Below, piece after piece: positions 43,820 through 52,781 of a stretch of 55,227 nucleotides of DNA. The translations under genes and the position numbers were made by a program. The stretch comes from Rhodanobacteraceae bacterium. GTDB taxonomy: Bacteria; Acidobacteriota; Terriglobia; Terriglobales; Acidobacteriaceae. Every line of letters starts with the position of its first letter. Position 1 is the first letter of the stretch. The stretch lies in assembly GCA_903970285.1 (NCBI GenBank), contig CAJCHN010000108.1:1-55227 (forward strand), written 5' to 3'. The notes under the pieces are model-generated. The model was not told the DNA's origin. It searched no databases and worked only from the letters and a program-made list of their open reading frames with translations.

Positions 43820-43836
43820 CCCGTCGGGGACGCCAA
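43820..43836. repeat. attR-like 17-bp direct repeat
   Basis: Exact copy of the tRNA-Glu 3' terminal sequence at 42713-42729. The two copies enclose 1.09 kb with the small protein gene, the retropepsin-like gene and the integrase remnant. Confidence 0.75.
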
Positions 43837-44009
43837 CATTCTTCCCTATTGAGATCCCGGCAACAGTCTTCCGAATGCCTCTGGTGCCCCCTTACCGGTG
43901 CACCCATGGCTCTAAGGTCGCAGGACCAGGTGTCCAACGAACCAGCCGGATGGTCGGAAACTCGCGCCGCGCGGCCAACCGTCGCTCAAGCGCAGCCATC
44001 TTTCTATTC

Positions 44010-44201
44010 ATGGACATCCTTGAGCCGTTCTCCCCATGCGAGTCCAGTGCCGGCTGGCTGGAGCTCGCGATCGAGTCTTTGCGGCAGCAGGGCCATACGG
44101 TTGCGGGGTGGGCGATCCGGGGAAGCCAGCCCGTATTCAGCGTCGACGGCCGCTATATCGACTCGGCGGACGTCTTCAGACTCGCCGGCCTGCAGATTTG
44201 A
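44010..44201 (+). CDS. Short ORF (63 aa), doubtful
   Basis: ATG 44010 to TGA 44201; the frame is open further upstream. The product (LELAIESLRQQGHTVAGWAIRG, FSVDGRYIDSADVFRLAGL) has a plausible helix-strand character and GC-rich codon use like genes nearby. No ribosome-binding site is visible and I recognise no family. It could be the tail of a decayed gene at the element border. Confidence 0.3.
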   Translation: MDILEPFSPCESSAGWLELAIESLRQQGHTVAGWAIRGSQPVFSVDGRYIDSADVFRLAGLQI

Positions 44202-44530
44202 GGTGTTGCCGGGTTCGCAGGCGCTGCCCCCGGTCTGGCGGATCATCCGGCACGGAGAGGTAAGTCCGGCGGAGCCCGAAGCAAGATCGTGCGCTCCCGT
44301 AAGTGGCATCTGTTCCGTTTTGGGGCGCTACTCCAGAAATCCCGCCGCGGGTAGCTCGATCCACCAGTCTCCGGCTGGATGCGGCACCTATGATCAACGT
44401 GGTAGCACCATCGGAATCCCTGACCAGGGCTGTCCGGTCCCGTCTTCGCCTCCTCCACTAGCGATCCAGCGTCTTAAAGCAAACCAGAGTCTTCCGTAAT
44501 CCGTTGTTTCGTTTTCCGAAATCGAGCACC
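44202..44530. other. Gap without a recognisable gene
   Basis: 329 bp with only short frames on both strands. I looked for a cobalamin-type riboswitch or other structured leader ahead of the TonB receptor and saw none. Confidence 0.5.
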
Positions 44531-44683
44531 ATGACGTCGCTATTCCTGTTTTTCGCCATCTTCGGGGCCGGTCTGGTAGCGATCGTCTCCGGCGCTTTCA
44601 TCGCGGTCGCGGTCGACTACTTTCGCGCAGGCGGACGGAGTGGAACGACGGCGGAAGATGCTTCGAGAAAACGTACCGGCTGA
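44531..44683 (+). CDS. Short single-helix membrane protein (50 aa), unknown
   Basis: ATG 44531 to TGA 44683. Residues 2-27 form one long hydrophobic helix (LFLFFAIFGAGLVAIVSGAF), followed by a basic/polar tail ending RKRTG. This build is common for genuine small membrane proteins. It has only a weak GAG before the start and no recognised family. It lies 186 bp upstream of the TonB receptor gene on the same strand. Confidence 0.45.
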   Translation: MTSLFLFFAIFGAGLVAIVSGAFIAVAVDYFRAGGRSGTTAEDASRKRTG

Positions 44684-44869
44684 CCCGAGAGCAGCGGCAC
44701 CCGGAGTTCCCCTCCAACACGCAATTCCATGCTTCCACTGGAGCCGCCAGGCTCCCGCCAAATCCATGGCGTTACCGCCCGTCGTGACGCCGGCCCGCGT
44801 ACCCGCTCGCCTTGTCGCTCCGGAGGCGAGGAGAACTTCGCTTACGATGCGGTACGCTCGTCAGCAACC

Positions 44870-47122
44870 ATGTTTGGTCACCTGCACCGGGTCGCTCTTT
44901 CGCTGATCGCTTGCGCCGCCTCGGTGCCTGCGCAAAACCCTGCACCGCCGGCCGCCCAACTTGCCGGACGTGTGGTCGACGCGCATGGGCTGCCCATCGC
45001 GGGAGCGGCTCTCGCGCCAGACCACCTGCCGGCCGTAAGGACGGATGGCCTCGGGCGCTTCTCTCTGCCCATGCAGGCGGCCGGGTCAGCCATTCTGGTC
45101 TCGGCTCCGGGCATGCAGTCGCGTACCGTCAGCCTGCTCGCGGGCGAAGCCATCGAGGTCAGGCTGGAACCGGCCGGCGTGGAGCAGACGGCCACCGTCA
45201 CGACCACGCGGTCGGCGGTCGAGGTGGGCGCGTCGGCCAACACGGTTGCGACGCTGAGCGCCGCTGACCTGACCCGCTACCCGGCCTTGACGCTGGACGA
45301 ACGGCTGCGTCAGCATGCCGGGTTTGAACTCTTCCGGCGTTCGAGCTTCTGGGTCGCAAATCCGACAAGTGAAGGGATTTCGTTACGTGGGCTGGGTTCG
45401 ACCGCGGCCAGCCGAACCCTGGTCCTGGCGTCGGGCGTGCCGCTGAACGACGCGTTCGGCGGCTGGATCCACTGGGATGAGTTCGCGCCGCAGACGATCG
45501 AGGCCGTCACCATCGCGAGCGGCGGCGGCTCGGACCTGTATGGATCGAGCGCGCTCGGCGGGGTCATCGACATCATCCCGGCGGAGCCAGGACCAAGCCA
45601 GATCGAAGCCGATCTCGCCGGCGCCTCCGAAGATACGAGCAACCTGAGTGGCCGCGCCGACGCCCGGCAGTCTGGCTGGGGCGAGCTGCTGGCTGCGCAA
45701 AGCTTTACGACCGGCGGATACACGACCACGGCGCCGGCGGTGCGCGGGTCGGTCGATATCCCGTCGAACGTTCACTTTGAGACAGGCCGGACCGAGATCG
45801 ACCGGGTGCTGCCCGGCTCGGATCGTGCCTTCCTGACCGGCAGTGTGCTGAACGAGGCGCGCAGTAACGGAACTCCACTTCAGACCAACGGCACCCGCCT
45901 GTGGCGCTACGTGCTGGGTGACGACTTCACGGCGGGCGATCGCATCAGCGGGCGCGTGCGGGGCTTCGGCAGCGACGAAGCCTATCGCCAAAGCTTTTCG
46001 GCAATCAACGCGACCCGGTCGGCCGAGACGCTCACGCGTCTGCAGCATGTGCGCACGCAGGAGTTCGGCGCTTCGGCCGATGCCTCCTACCACCGGCCGC
46101 GGGTCGCGTTGATTGCCGGGGGCGATCTTCGCGATATCCGGGCTACCGACAATGAGACGCCTTATGCTGCCGGCAGGCCCTCCGGGCTCGACGACACGTC
46201 GGCGCGGCAGCGGTTCTTCGGCGGTTTCGGAGAGCTGCTGGCCGAGCATGGTGCATGGTCGGGGGCAGCGTCCATCCGGCTCGACTCGGCGTCGAATCTA
46301 TCCACCCGTACCCTGACCCAGTCCGGGACAACGCCAGTCGCAGACCGTCACGAGGTGATTCCCAGCCCGCGCGTGGGTCTGGTGCGCCAACTGCCGTGGA
46401 ACCTCAGCCTGCATGCCTCGGGCTTCCGGGCGTTCCGGACGCCTACGATGAATGAACTCTATCGAACCGGGCAGGTGGGGCAGCAGGCGACCCTGGCGAA
46501 CTCCTCGCTGGTGTCGGAACGCGCGACCGGGGCCGAGGGCGGTGCGGCCTGGACGTCCCCGGCACATGCGGTCTCTGCGCAGGCTGCTTACTTCTTCACC
46601 GGGATCAACCGGCCGGTCTCCGCGGTGCTGATCGCGAGCACCGCCACCACGCTCACCAATCTGCGCGAGAATCTGGGGCAGATTCAGTCGCAGGGGGTGG
46701 AGCTGACCGGCCAGCTTCAGCCTGCGCGAACCGTGTCCGTGGATTTCGGCTACCAGTATGCGCACGCAACCGTAACCCGGTTTTCCGCACAGCCGGCGCT
46801 GGTCGGGTTGTGGATTCCCGAGGTGCCGCGGCACACGGCGACGGCGCAGGTCCGCCTGAACCCGGCGCCGGCATTCCACTTCGCGGTCTCCGCCCGCGAG
46901 AGCGGCCACGCCTTCGACGACAGCTCGAACGTCTATCGGCTGCATGGCTTCTTCGTGCTCGACGCGTACGCGGAAGGCCGGATCGACTCCCATGTGAGCG
47001 CCTACGTCTCGTTTCAGAACCTGCTCGACCGGGCGATCGAGACCGCACGCACCCCGTACCTGACGTTGGGCACGCCGTTTACCGCGCAGGGCGGAATACG
47101 CGTCCAATGGAAAGCCCGGTAA
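44870..47122 (+). CDS. TonB-dependent receptor (BtuB/FepA-like) with N-terminal regulatory-like domain
   Basis: 750 residues from ATG 44870; the frame is open upstream, but this start gives a signal peptide (HRVALSLIACAASVPAQ). A CarboxypepD_reg-like domain (about 27-105; LAGRVVDAHGLPIAGAAL) precedes the plug (about 110-240; TLDERLRQHAGFELFRRSS, SEGISLRGLG, GWIHWDEFAP, SSALGGVIDI) and a barrel. The plug motifs are closer to vitamin/siderophore receptors than the 34844 receptor. The last strand ends in KAR, not the usual aromatic residue. No metal- or B12-responsive leader was seen. TACGAT (about 44844) may be a -10 box. Confidence 0.92.
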   Translation: MFGHLHRVALSLIACAASVPAQNPAPPAAQLAGRVVDAHGLPIAGAALAPDHLPAVRTDGLGRFSLPMQAAGSAILVSAPGMQSRTVSLLAGEAIEVRLEPAGVEQTATVTTTRSAVEVGASANTVATLSAADLTRYPALTLDERLRQHAGFELFRRSSFWVANPTSEGISLRGLGSTAASRTLVLASGVPLNDAFGGWIHWDEFAPQTIEAVTIASGGGSDLYGSSALGGVIDIIPAEPGPSQIEADLAGASEDTSNLSGRADARQSGWGELLAAQSFTTGGYTTTAPAVRGSVDIPSNVHFETGRTEIDRVLPGSDRAFLTGSVLNEARSNGTPLQTNGTRLWRYVLGDDFTAGDRISGRVRGFGSDEAYRQSFSAINATRSAETLTRLQHVRTQEFGASADASYHRPRVALIAGGDLRDIRATDNETPYAAGRPSGLDDTSARQRFFGGFGELLAEHGAWSGAASIRLDSASNLSTRTLTQSGTTPVADRHEVIPSPRVGLVRQLPWNLSLHASGFRAFRTPTMNELYRTGQVGQQATLANSSLVSERATGAEGGAAWTSPAHAVSAQAAYFFTGINRPVSAVLIASTATTLTNLRENLGQIQSQGVELTGQLQPARTVSVDFGYQYAHATVTRFSAQPALVGLWIPEVPRHTATAQVRLNPAPAFHFAVSARESGHAFDDSSNVYRLHGFFVLDAYAEGRIDSHVSAYVSFQNLLDRAIETARTPYLTLGTPFTAQGGIRVQWKAR

Positions 47123-47216
47123 ACTGACTCAGCCGACCCTGGCTCCTGCCCGGCTCCATCTCGGCACCCGCTCAGGACCCGGCGGGCATACCTTCCGCAC
47201 GAAAGCGCCGATACTG

Positions 47217-48626
47217 TTGAACTTCGTCCCTGAACCAGGCCTGGAAAAAACCTTCCGCGATCCTGCCGGCAGCGTGGCGATCAGCCGCAGCGGTGTGCTG
47301 CGCAGCGTGATCCACGACCACGCCGCAGAGACGCTCGACTTCCTGGCCACGCCGCTCGCCGCCCGGCTTACGGCACAGGGACACCTCATCGCAAGCGAGG
47401 TGCTTCGCAGTGACGAAGACGGGCTGTTGCTATCGCATCCGCGCATTCCGTTCATCTCGTACCCCTCGGAGTGGCCGCCGGCGCTGTGGGGCGCGGCCGC
47501 CGAACTGACCCTCAACCTCTGCACAGAACTGGTTGAGCAAGGTTGGATTCTGAAGGATGCCACCCCGCTGAACGTCCTCTTCACCGGCACCCGCCCGATC
47601 TTTGTCGACCTGCTCTCCATCCGCCGCATCGAGCCCGCCCACCCCATCTGGTTCGCGTACGGGCAGTTCGTGCGGACATTCCTACTGCCGCTGCTGGCCC
47701 ATACCCAGCTGGGCTGGCGGCTGCAGACGGCGCAGACCTGGCGCGATGGCATCGAGCCGGAGGAGCTCTACGCGGCGCTCTCGTGGTCGCACCGTCTGCG
47801 CTTCCCTGCCCGCACGTTCATCACCTTGCCCACGCTGCTCGGCAGGATGATGAAGTCGATGCCGGGCAGCATCAAGCCGCGAACTTCGGCGGATGCCGAG
47901 ATGACCCGCGGCGTGTTGCTGAAGACGCTCTCGAGCCTGCGATCGGCCATCGAACGCACGGCCCCCGCTCCGCGTTCGTCCAACTGGTCGGCTTACGCGG
48001 AGTCCGCAACCCACTACTCGGCGGAGGCGCATGCCGAGAAGCGCCAGTTCGTCGCCGACGCGCTTGCCCGCTGCGCGCCGCGGCACGTGCTGGATGTGGG
48101 TTCGAATACCGGGAACTACGCGCGGCTGGCGGCCGCCGCCGGGGCGAACGTGGTGGCGATCGATCAGGACACGCGCGCACTGGAGTTGCTCTACGCGCAA
48201 TCGCGCCAGGCCGGCCACAACATCCTGCCGCTGTGCGTCGATCTAGCCTTTCCCACCCCGGCCACCGGATGGCAGAACCGCGAGTCCTCCTCGTTTCTGG
48301 CCCGCTGCGAAGACCACTTCGACACCGTACTGATGCTGGCGGTCCTTCATCACCTGCTGCTGAGCAGCCAGATTCCGCTGGGGCCGATCGCAGAGCTTTG
48401 CGTCCGCATCACCTCCTGCAACCTCATCCTGGAGTGGGTTCCGCCCAGCGATCCCAAGTTCATCGAGGTGCTGCGCGGACGCGAGGCCATCTACGGCCAC
48501 ATCACCGAAGCGGCATTCCGCCAGGCGTTTGCACCGCACTTTCAAATTCTTCGCGAAAGCACCTTGTCCAACGGCCGCATCCTCTTTCACATGCAAAAGC
48601 GTCCCGCAAACGGCATCAACGGATGA
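47217..48626 (+). CDS. Class I SAM-dependent methyltransferase with kinase-like N-terminal region
   Basis: 469 residues from TTG 47217; no clear ribosome site, so the start is uncertain. The C-terminal part (about 255-465) is a Rossmann methyltransferase: HVLDVGSNTGNYARLAAAAGANVVAIDQD is the SAM-binding motif I/II region, and MLAVLHHLL is motif IV-like. The N-terminal 240 residues include WILKDATPLNVLFTGTRPIFVDLLSI, which resembles the catalytic loop and metal-binding segment of aminoglycoside-phosphotransferase-like kinases. The layout recalls NoeA-like nodulation-protein methyltransferases. Substrate unknown. It sits between the TonB receptor gene (94 bp) and purH (76 bp). Confidence 0.82.
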   Translation: MNFVPEPGLEKTFRDPAGSVAISRSGVLRSVIHDHAAETLDFLATPLAARLTAQGHLIASEVLRSDEDGLLLSHPRIPFISYPSEWPPALWGAAAELTLNLCTELVEQGWILKDATPLNVLFTGTRPIFVDLLSIRRIEPAHPIWFAYGQFVRTFLLPLLAHTQLGWRLQTAQTWRDGIEPEELYAALSWSHRLRFPARTFITLPTLLGRMMKSMPGSIKPRTSADAEMTRGVLLKTLSSLRSAIERTAPAPRSSNWSAYAESATHYSAEAHAEKRQFVADALARCAPRHVLDVGSNTGNYARLAAAAGANVVAIDQDTRALELLYAQSRQAGHNILPLCVDLAFPTPATGWQNRESSSFLARCEDHFDTVLMLAVLHHLLLSSQIPLGPIAELCVRITSCNLILEWVPPSDPKFIEVLRGREAIYGHITEAAFRQAFAPHFQILRESTLSNGRILFHMQKRPANGING

Positions 48627-48690
48627 ACTGCCGGTCGGCGAGTTTGCGGCGGCCTCAGACCACCGGAGCGCTTCGAAACGCGAAAGCGGA

Positions 48691-48696
48691 TAAAAT
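48691..48696 (+). promoter_or_regulatory. -10 box suggesting a leaderless purH transcript
   Basis: TAAAAT ends 6 nt before the GTG start of purH, so transcription should begin at or next to the start codon. No consensus -35 is found at 16-18 bp. Confidence 0.4.
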
Positions 48697-48702
48697 CTCA
48701 CC

Positions 48703-50331
48703 GTGAATATCGAGTGCGTTACCGACACCCGGCAGGACGTTCCTTCCGGCTTCAAATCCATCCGCAGAGCCTTGCTTTCGGTGACCGACAAGTCCGGCCT
48801 GGTGGAGTTCGCCTCCGCCCTGGCCGGCCACGGCGTCGAACTGGTCTCAACCGGGGGAACGGCCAGGGCCCTGCGCGATGCCGGGCTGACCGTGCGCGAC
48901 ATCTCCGATCTCACCGGATTTCCGGAGATGCTGGACGGCCGGGTCAAGACCCTGCACCCCAAGGTGCATGGAGGTCTGCTCCACATCCGCAGCAATCCGG
49001 AGCATGTCGCGGCGGTCCAGGAGCATGCCATTGCACCCATCGACATGGTCGTCGTCAACCTGTACGCCTTCGAGAAAACCGCGAAGAAGCCCGGCGTTGC
49101 GCCGGCTGAGATCATCGAAAACATCGACATCGGCGGCCCGTCCATGCTGCGCTCAGCCGCCAAGAACTTCGAAGATGTAGCCGTCGTCACGTCGGTCGCG
49201 GACTACGCCAGACTGATCGAGGAACTGGATGCGAACGCGGGCGCGCTCTCCCGCGTCACGCGCTGGCAGCTCGCGAAGCAGGCATTTTCGGTCACCGCGG
49301 CCTACGACGCAGCCATCGCATCGACGCTGGAATCGCTGGTTGCGACGGAGAATCCGCATCTTCCAGCGGCGTTTGACGAAGCCACGCTGCCGGAGACCCT
49401 TCGCATCGTGCAGCCGCGCACCGCCATCCTGCGGTACGGAGAGAATCCGCACCAGCAGGCTGCGTTGTATGCGGACGGCTCCGCAACCGGAGTCGCCGGA
49501 GCCCGGCAGTTGCAGGGCAAGGAGCTCTCCTACAACAACCTGGTCGATCTCGACGCCTGCTGGGAGCTGGTATCTGAATTCACCGAGCCTGCCGTCGTCA
49601 TCATCAAGCACACCAATCCCTGCGGCGCGTCGACCGGCGCGTCGGTGCTGGACGCGTACGTTCGCGCGCTCGCCGCCGATCCGGTCTCCGCCTTCGGCGG
49701 TGTGATCGGCATCAACCGCGAGGTGGACGGAGCCGCGGCCGGCGAGATCGCCAGGCTGTTTGTCGAAGCGATCGTCGCACCTTCTTTCACGCCCGAGGCT
49801 CTGGAACGCTTCGCCGCCAAAAAGAATCTGCGCCTCATCCAGATCAAGCCGGCCCACACGCCGCGCATCCTCAAGCAGATCTCCGGCGGGCTCCTGGTGC
49901 AGACCGCCGACCTGCGGCGCCTCGACGAGGCGGACCTTACCGTCGCAACCACGCGCAAACCGTCGTCGGAGGAGCTGCGCGCCCTGCTCTTTGCCTGGAC
50001 CATCTGCAAGCACGTCAAGTCCAACGCCATCGTCTACGCTCGCTTCTTCGAGGGCCACGGACAGACGGTCGGCATCGGCGCCGGCCAGATGTCGCGGGTG
50101 GATTCAGCCCGCTTCGGCGCCATGAAGGCGGTGCTGCCGCTGGCGGGCTCGGTCGCCGCTTCGGATGCGTTCTTTCCCTTCCCGGACGGCCTCGAAGTTG
50201 TCGCGAACGCCGGCGCAACCGCCATCATCCAGCCCGGGGGCTCGGTGCGCGATGCCGAAGTGATCGAGGCGGCGAACCGGCTGAACCTGGCCATGCTGTT
50301 TACCGGGGTGCGTCACTTCCGCCACGGATAG
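48703..50331 (+). CDS. purH: Bifunctional AICAR transformylase / IMP cyclohydrolase
   Basis: 542 residues from GTG 48703. The N-terminal IMP cyclohydrolase/MGS-like domain has RALLSVTDKSGLVEFA, ELVSTGGTARAL, GFPEMLDGRVKTLHPKVHGG and IDIGGPSMLRSAAKN. The C-terminal AICAR transformylase has LRYGENPHQQAA, GKELSYNNLVDLDACWEL, IIKHTNPCG and VGIGAGQMSRVDS, and ends with FTGVRHFRHG. It catalyses the last two steps of purine synthesis. Standard length. It is the clearest housekeeping gene in the window. Confidence 0.98.
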   Translation: MNIECVTDTRQDVPSGFKSIRRALLSVTDKSGLVEFASALAGHGVELVSTGGTARALRDAGLTVRDISDLTGFPEMLDGRVKTLHPKVHGGLLHIRSNPEHVAAVQEHAIAPIDMVVVNLYAFEKTAKKPGVAPAEIIENIDIGGPSMLRSAAKNFEDVAVVTSVADYARLIEELDANAGALSRVTRWQLAKQAFSVTAAYDAAIASTLESLVATENPHLPAAFDEATLPETLRIVQPRTAILRYGENPHQQAALYADGSATGVAGARQLQGKELSYNNLVDLDACWELVSEFTEPAVVIIKHTNPCGASTGASVLDAYVRALAADPVSAFGGVIGINREVDGAAAGEIARLFVEAIVAPSFTPEALERFAAKKNLRLIQIKPAHTPRILKQISGGLLVQTADLRRLDEADLTVATTRKPSSEELRALLFAWTICKHVKSNAIVYARFFEGHGQTVGIGAGQMSRVDSARFGAMKAVLPLAGSVAASDAFFPFPDGLEVVANAGATAIIQPGGSVRDAEVIEAANRLNLAMLFTGVRHFRHG

Positions 50332-50591
50332 GATTGCTGCGCGCCCATCTCCCGGAACGGGTTACGTTGCCGGCCATGAGTTCCCGGCGGTGTTTGTTGA
50401 TATGGCCGCCTTCATTCCGGCAAAATCGGGCCGCATCTCCGCCTTCGCGTTATACACTTCCGTCCAGGCCCGCGTCCGGGCTGGGCGCCCGAAACAGCAT
50501 CCAAACCCTTCTCCCAGCCGTCTAAAAGGACAGTCTCATCGCGTTTTTCCAAGCAGCTGAGCGAATGCACCGCCACAGGAAGACTCCAACT

Positions 50592-52670
50592 ATGACTCTG
50601 CGCCACTCGGCCACCACGCGAAATCTCCTTGCGACCGCCGCACTCCTCCTCGCAACCCATGCGGTCATGGCGCAGGTCGATACCAAGTCTGCTCCGCCTC
50701 CGCCGGCTCCCGATCGCGCCGGAGCCTACTATCACGATGGCCTGGCGCACCTCTACGAGGAGCTTGCCGTCAACAACGGACGTCCCGACTACGCTGCGCA
50801 GGCGGTCGAAGAGTACAAGCTGGCGCTGAACGCAGATCCCACGTCCAAGTACCTGCAGGACGGGTTGGCGGACCTTTATTTCAAGATCGGGCGCATCCGC
50901 GAAGCCGTGACGGCCGCCCAGGACCAGGTCAAGAAAGATCCGAATGACGTCGCGGCGCACACCCTGCTGGGCAAAGTTTACCTGCGCTCCTTGAACGATA
51001 TGCAGGGTCCACAGGCGAACGACATGCTGCAGCTCGCCATCGGCGAGTATGAAACTCTCGCTCGCCTGAAGCCGAAGGATGTGGAGACCCACCTGTTGCT
51101 CGGGCAGCTTTACGGCCTGAACCACGACACCGCCAAGGCCGAAGCGCAGTTCAAGCTCGCGCAGAGCCTGGACACCGACTCTGAGGAGGCGGTGCTGAAC
51201 ATGGCTCGCCTTTACAGCGAGCAGGGCGAGCCGCAGCAGGCGGTCGATGCGCTCTCCTCGGTGCCGGCGGGCGACCGGTCTTCGCGCATCGATTTCGCGC
51301 TCGGCGCCGCCTATGACCAGTTGAAGAAGTACAAACAGGCTGCCGAGGCCTACCAGGCCGCGCTCGAAGACGAGCCCGACAATGCGGACACCCAGCGCGC
51401 CCTGGCCAGCGCCCTGCTGAACGATAGCCAGTACGATGCCGCGCTGGCCGTCTACCAGGATCTCGCCAAGGCCGACCCGAACGACTCCCAGGCGCTCTTG
51501 AAGATCGCGCAGATCCTGCACCGCCAGGGCAAGTTCCAGGATGCCCTGGCGATGGTGACGAAGGCCAAGGGTGTCGCGGGAAACTCCGACAACCTGGATC
51601 TCGCCTTTGAAGAAGCGACGCTTGAAGACGCGCTCGGCCGGTATGACGACGCGGTCACCACGCTGCAGACCATCCTGTCGCAGACCGCTCATCTCGATCA
51701 CAAGTACAGCGACCCGGAGAAGAACAACCGGGCGATCTTCCTGGACCGCCTCGGCATCATATACGGCGAGCAGAACAAGACGGCGGATGCCATCGCTGCC
51801 TACAAGCGGATCATCGACCTGGGTCCCGATTACGTCATTCGCGGCTCCCAGGGCGAGATCAACACCTATTTCGCGGCTCACCAGTGGAAGGAAGCTCTGG
51901 CGGTGGCCGGCGATCTCGCCAGGCAGTTCCCCAATGATCCCAGGGTCCAGCTTGCCTACGCGCAGCAGCTCGCGGACGCCGGCCAGGCCGATCAGAGCCT
52001 CGCTATCGCAAGGAGCCAACTGAAGGGCAACGCCGACGATCGCGAAGCGCTGTATGACATCGCGGTCATCGATTTCCACCTGCGCCGCTCTCAGGATGCG
52101 CTTGCCAGCCTGGACAAGGCGGATGCCCTCGCGACCACGCCCGACGAGCACTTCAGCATCGATCTGCTGCGCGCCACGGTGCTCGATCACGACAAGCAGT
52201 ACGACGCAGCCGAAGTTCAGTACAAGAAAGCGCTGGCCATCGATCCCAATAACGCCACCATCCTGAACGACTACGGCTACATGCTGGCAGATCATGGCGT
52301 CCGCCTGCCCGAGGCGCTGGCCATGATCAAGAAGGCCGTCGAGTTCGAGCCGCAGAACGGCGCGTTTCTCGACTCGCTGGGCTGGGTTTACTTCAAGCTC
52401 GGGCAATACGGTCCAGCGGAGGAAAATCTTCACCAGGCCATCGACCGGACGCCCACCGACGCCAGCATTCACGATCACCTGGGACAGGTCTATGAGAAGA
52501 CTGGCCGCCTGCAGCTCGCGGTCACCCAGTGGGAGCGCTCGATGTCCGAATACGCCCACTCCCTGCCCGCGGACGCGGACCCCGCCGATGTCGCCAAGGT
52601 GAAGCACGAGCTGGACGAGGCGCGCGTCAAGCTGGCACGTATATCGCCGGTCCCGAATAAGAAGTCCTAG
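50592..52670 (+). CDS. Exported TPR repeat protein
   Basis: 692 residues from ATG 50592 (AGGAAG about 10 nt upstream). Signal peptide about 1-28 (LLATAALLLATHAVMAQ). The remainder is almost entirely TPR-type helical pairs of 34 residues (for example AYQAALEDEPDNADTQRALASALLNDSQYDAALAVY), with at least twelve repeats. No enzyme domain. It should act in the periplasm as a protein-binding scaffold. 260 bp separate it from purH; TTATAC near 50455 may be a -10 box. The terminator follows directly. Confidence 0.9.
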   Translation: MTLRHSATTRNLLATAALLLATHAVMAQVDTKSAPPPPAPDRAGAYYHDGLAHLYEELAVNNGRPDYAAQAVEEYKLALNADPTSKYLQDGLADLYFKIGRIREAVTAAQDQVKKDPNDVAAHTLLGKVYLRSLNDMQGPQANDMLQLAIGEYETLARLKPKDVETHLLLGQLYGLNHDTAKAEAQFKLAQSLDTDSEEAVLNMARLYSEQGEPQQAVDALSSVPAGDRSSRIDFALGAAYDQLKKYKQAAEAYQAALEDEPDNADTQRALASALLNDSQYDAALAVYQDLAKADPNDSQALLKIAQILHRQGKFQDALAMVTKAKGVAGNSDNLDLAFEEATLEDALGRYDDAVTTLQTILSQTAHLDHKYSDPEKNNRAIFLDRLGIIYGEQNKTADAIAAYKRIIDLGPDYVIRGSQGEINTYFAAHQWKEALAVAGDLARQFPNDPRVQLAYAQQLADAGQADQSLAIARSQLKGNADDREALYDIAVIDFHLRRSQDALASLDKADALATTPDEHFSIDLLRATVLDHDKQYDAAEVQYKKALAIDPNNATILNDYGYMLADHGVRLPEALAMIKKAVEFEPQNGAFLDSLGWVYFKLGQYGPAEENLHQAIDRTPTDASIHDHLGQVYEKTGRLQLAVTQWERSMSEYAHSLPADADPADVAKVKHELDEARVKLARISPVPNKKS

Positions 52671-52694
52671 AGCAATCACCTGTGCTGCCGGCAT

Positions 52695-52731
52695 GCCCCA
52701 CGCCTCGCTCTCCGCGGCGTGGGGCTTCTCG
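52695..52731 (+). terminator. Rho-independent terminator after the TPR gene
   Basis: GCCCCACGCC (52695-52704) and GGCGTGGGGC (52716-52725) make a perfect 10-bp stem with an 11-nt loop, followed by TTCTCGTCTC, a weak T-tract. Confidence 0.75.
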
Positions 52732-52781
52732 TCTCAAGCCCTCCATGTTCCTCTAAACTCATTCCAGCACTCAACCAAGCC

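Noticed and set aside
43820-43836. Second tRNA gene
   Set aside because: Only the 3' 17 bp are present; no D-arm or anticodon arm precedes it, so it is a recombination scar.
44202-44869. Cobalamin or other riboswitch upstream of the BtuB-like receptor
   Set aside because: I found no conserved box or plausible multi-helix leader; short ORFs and plain GC-rich sequence fill the region.
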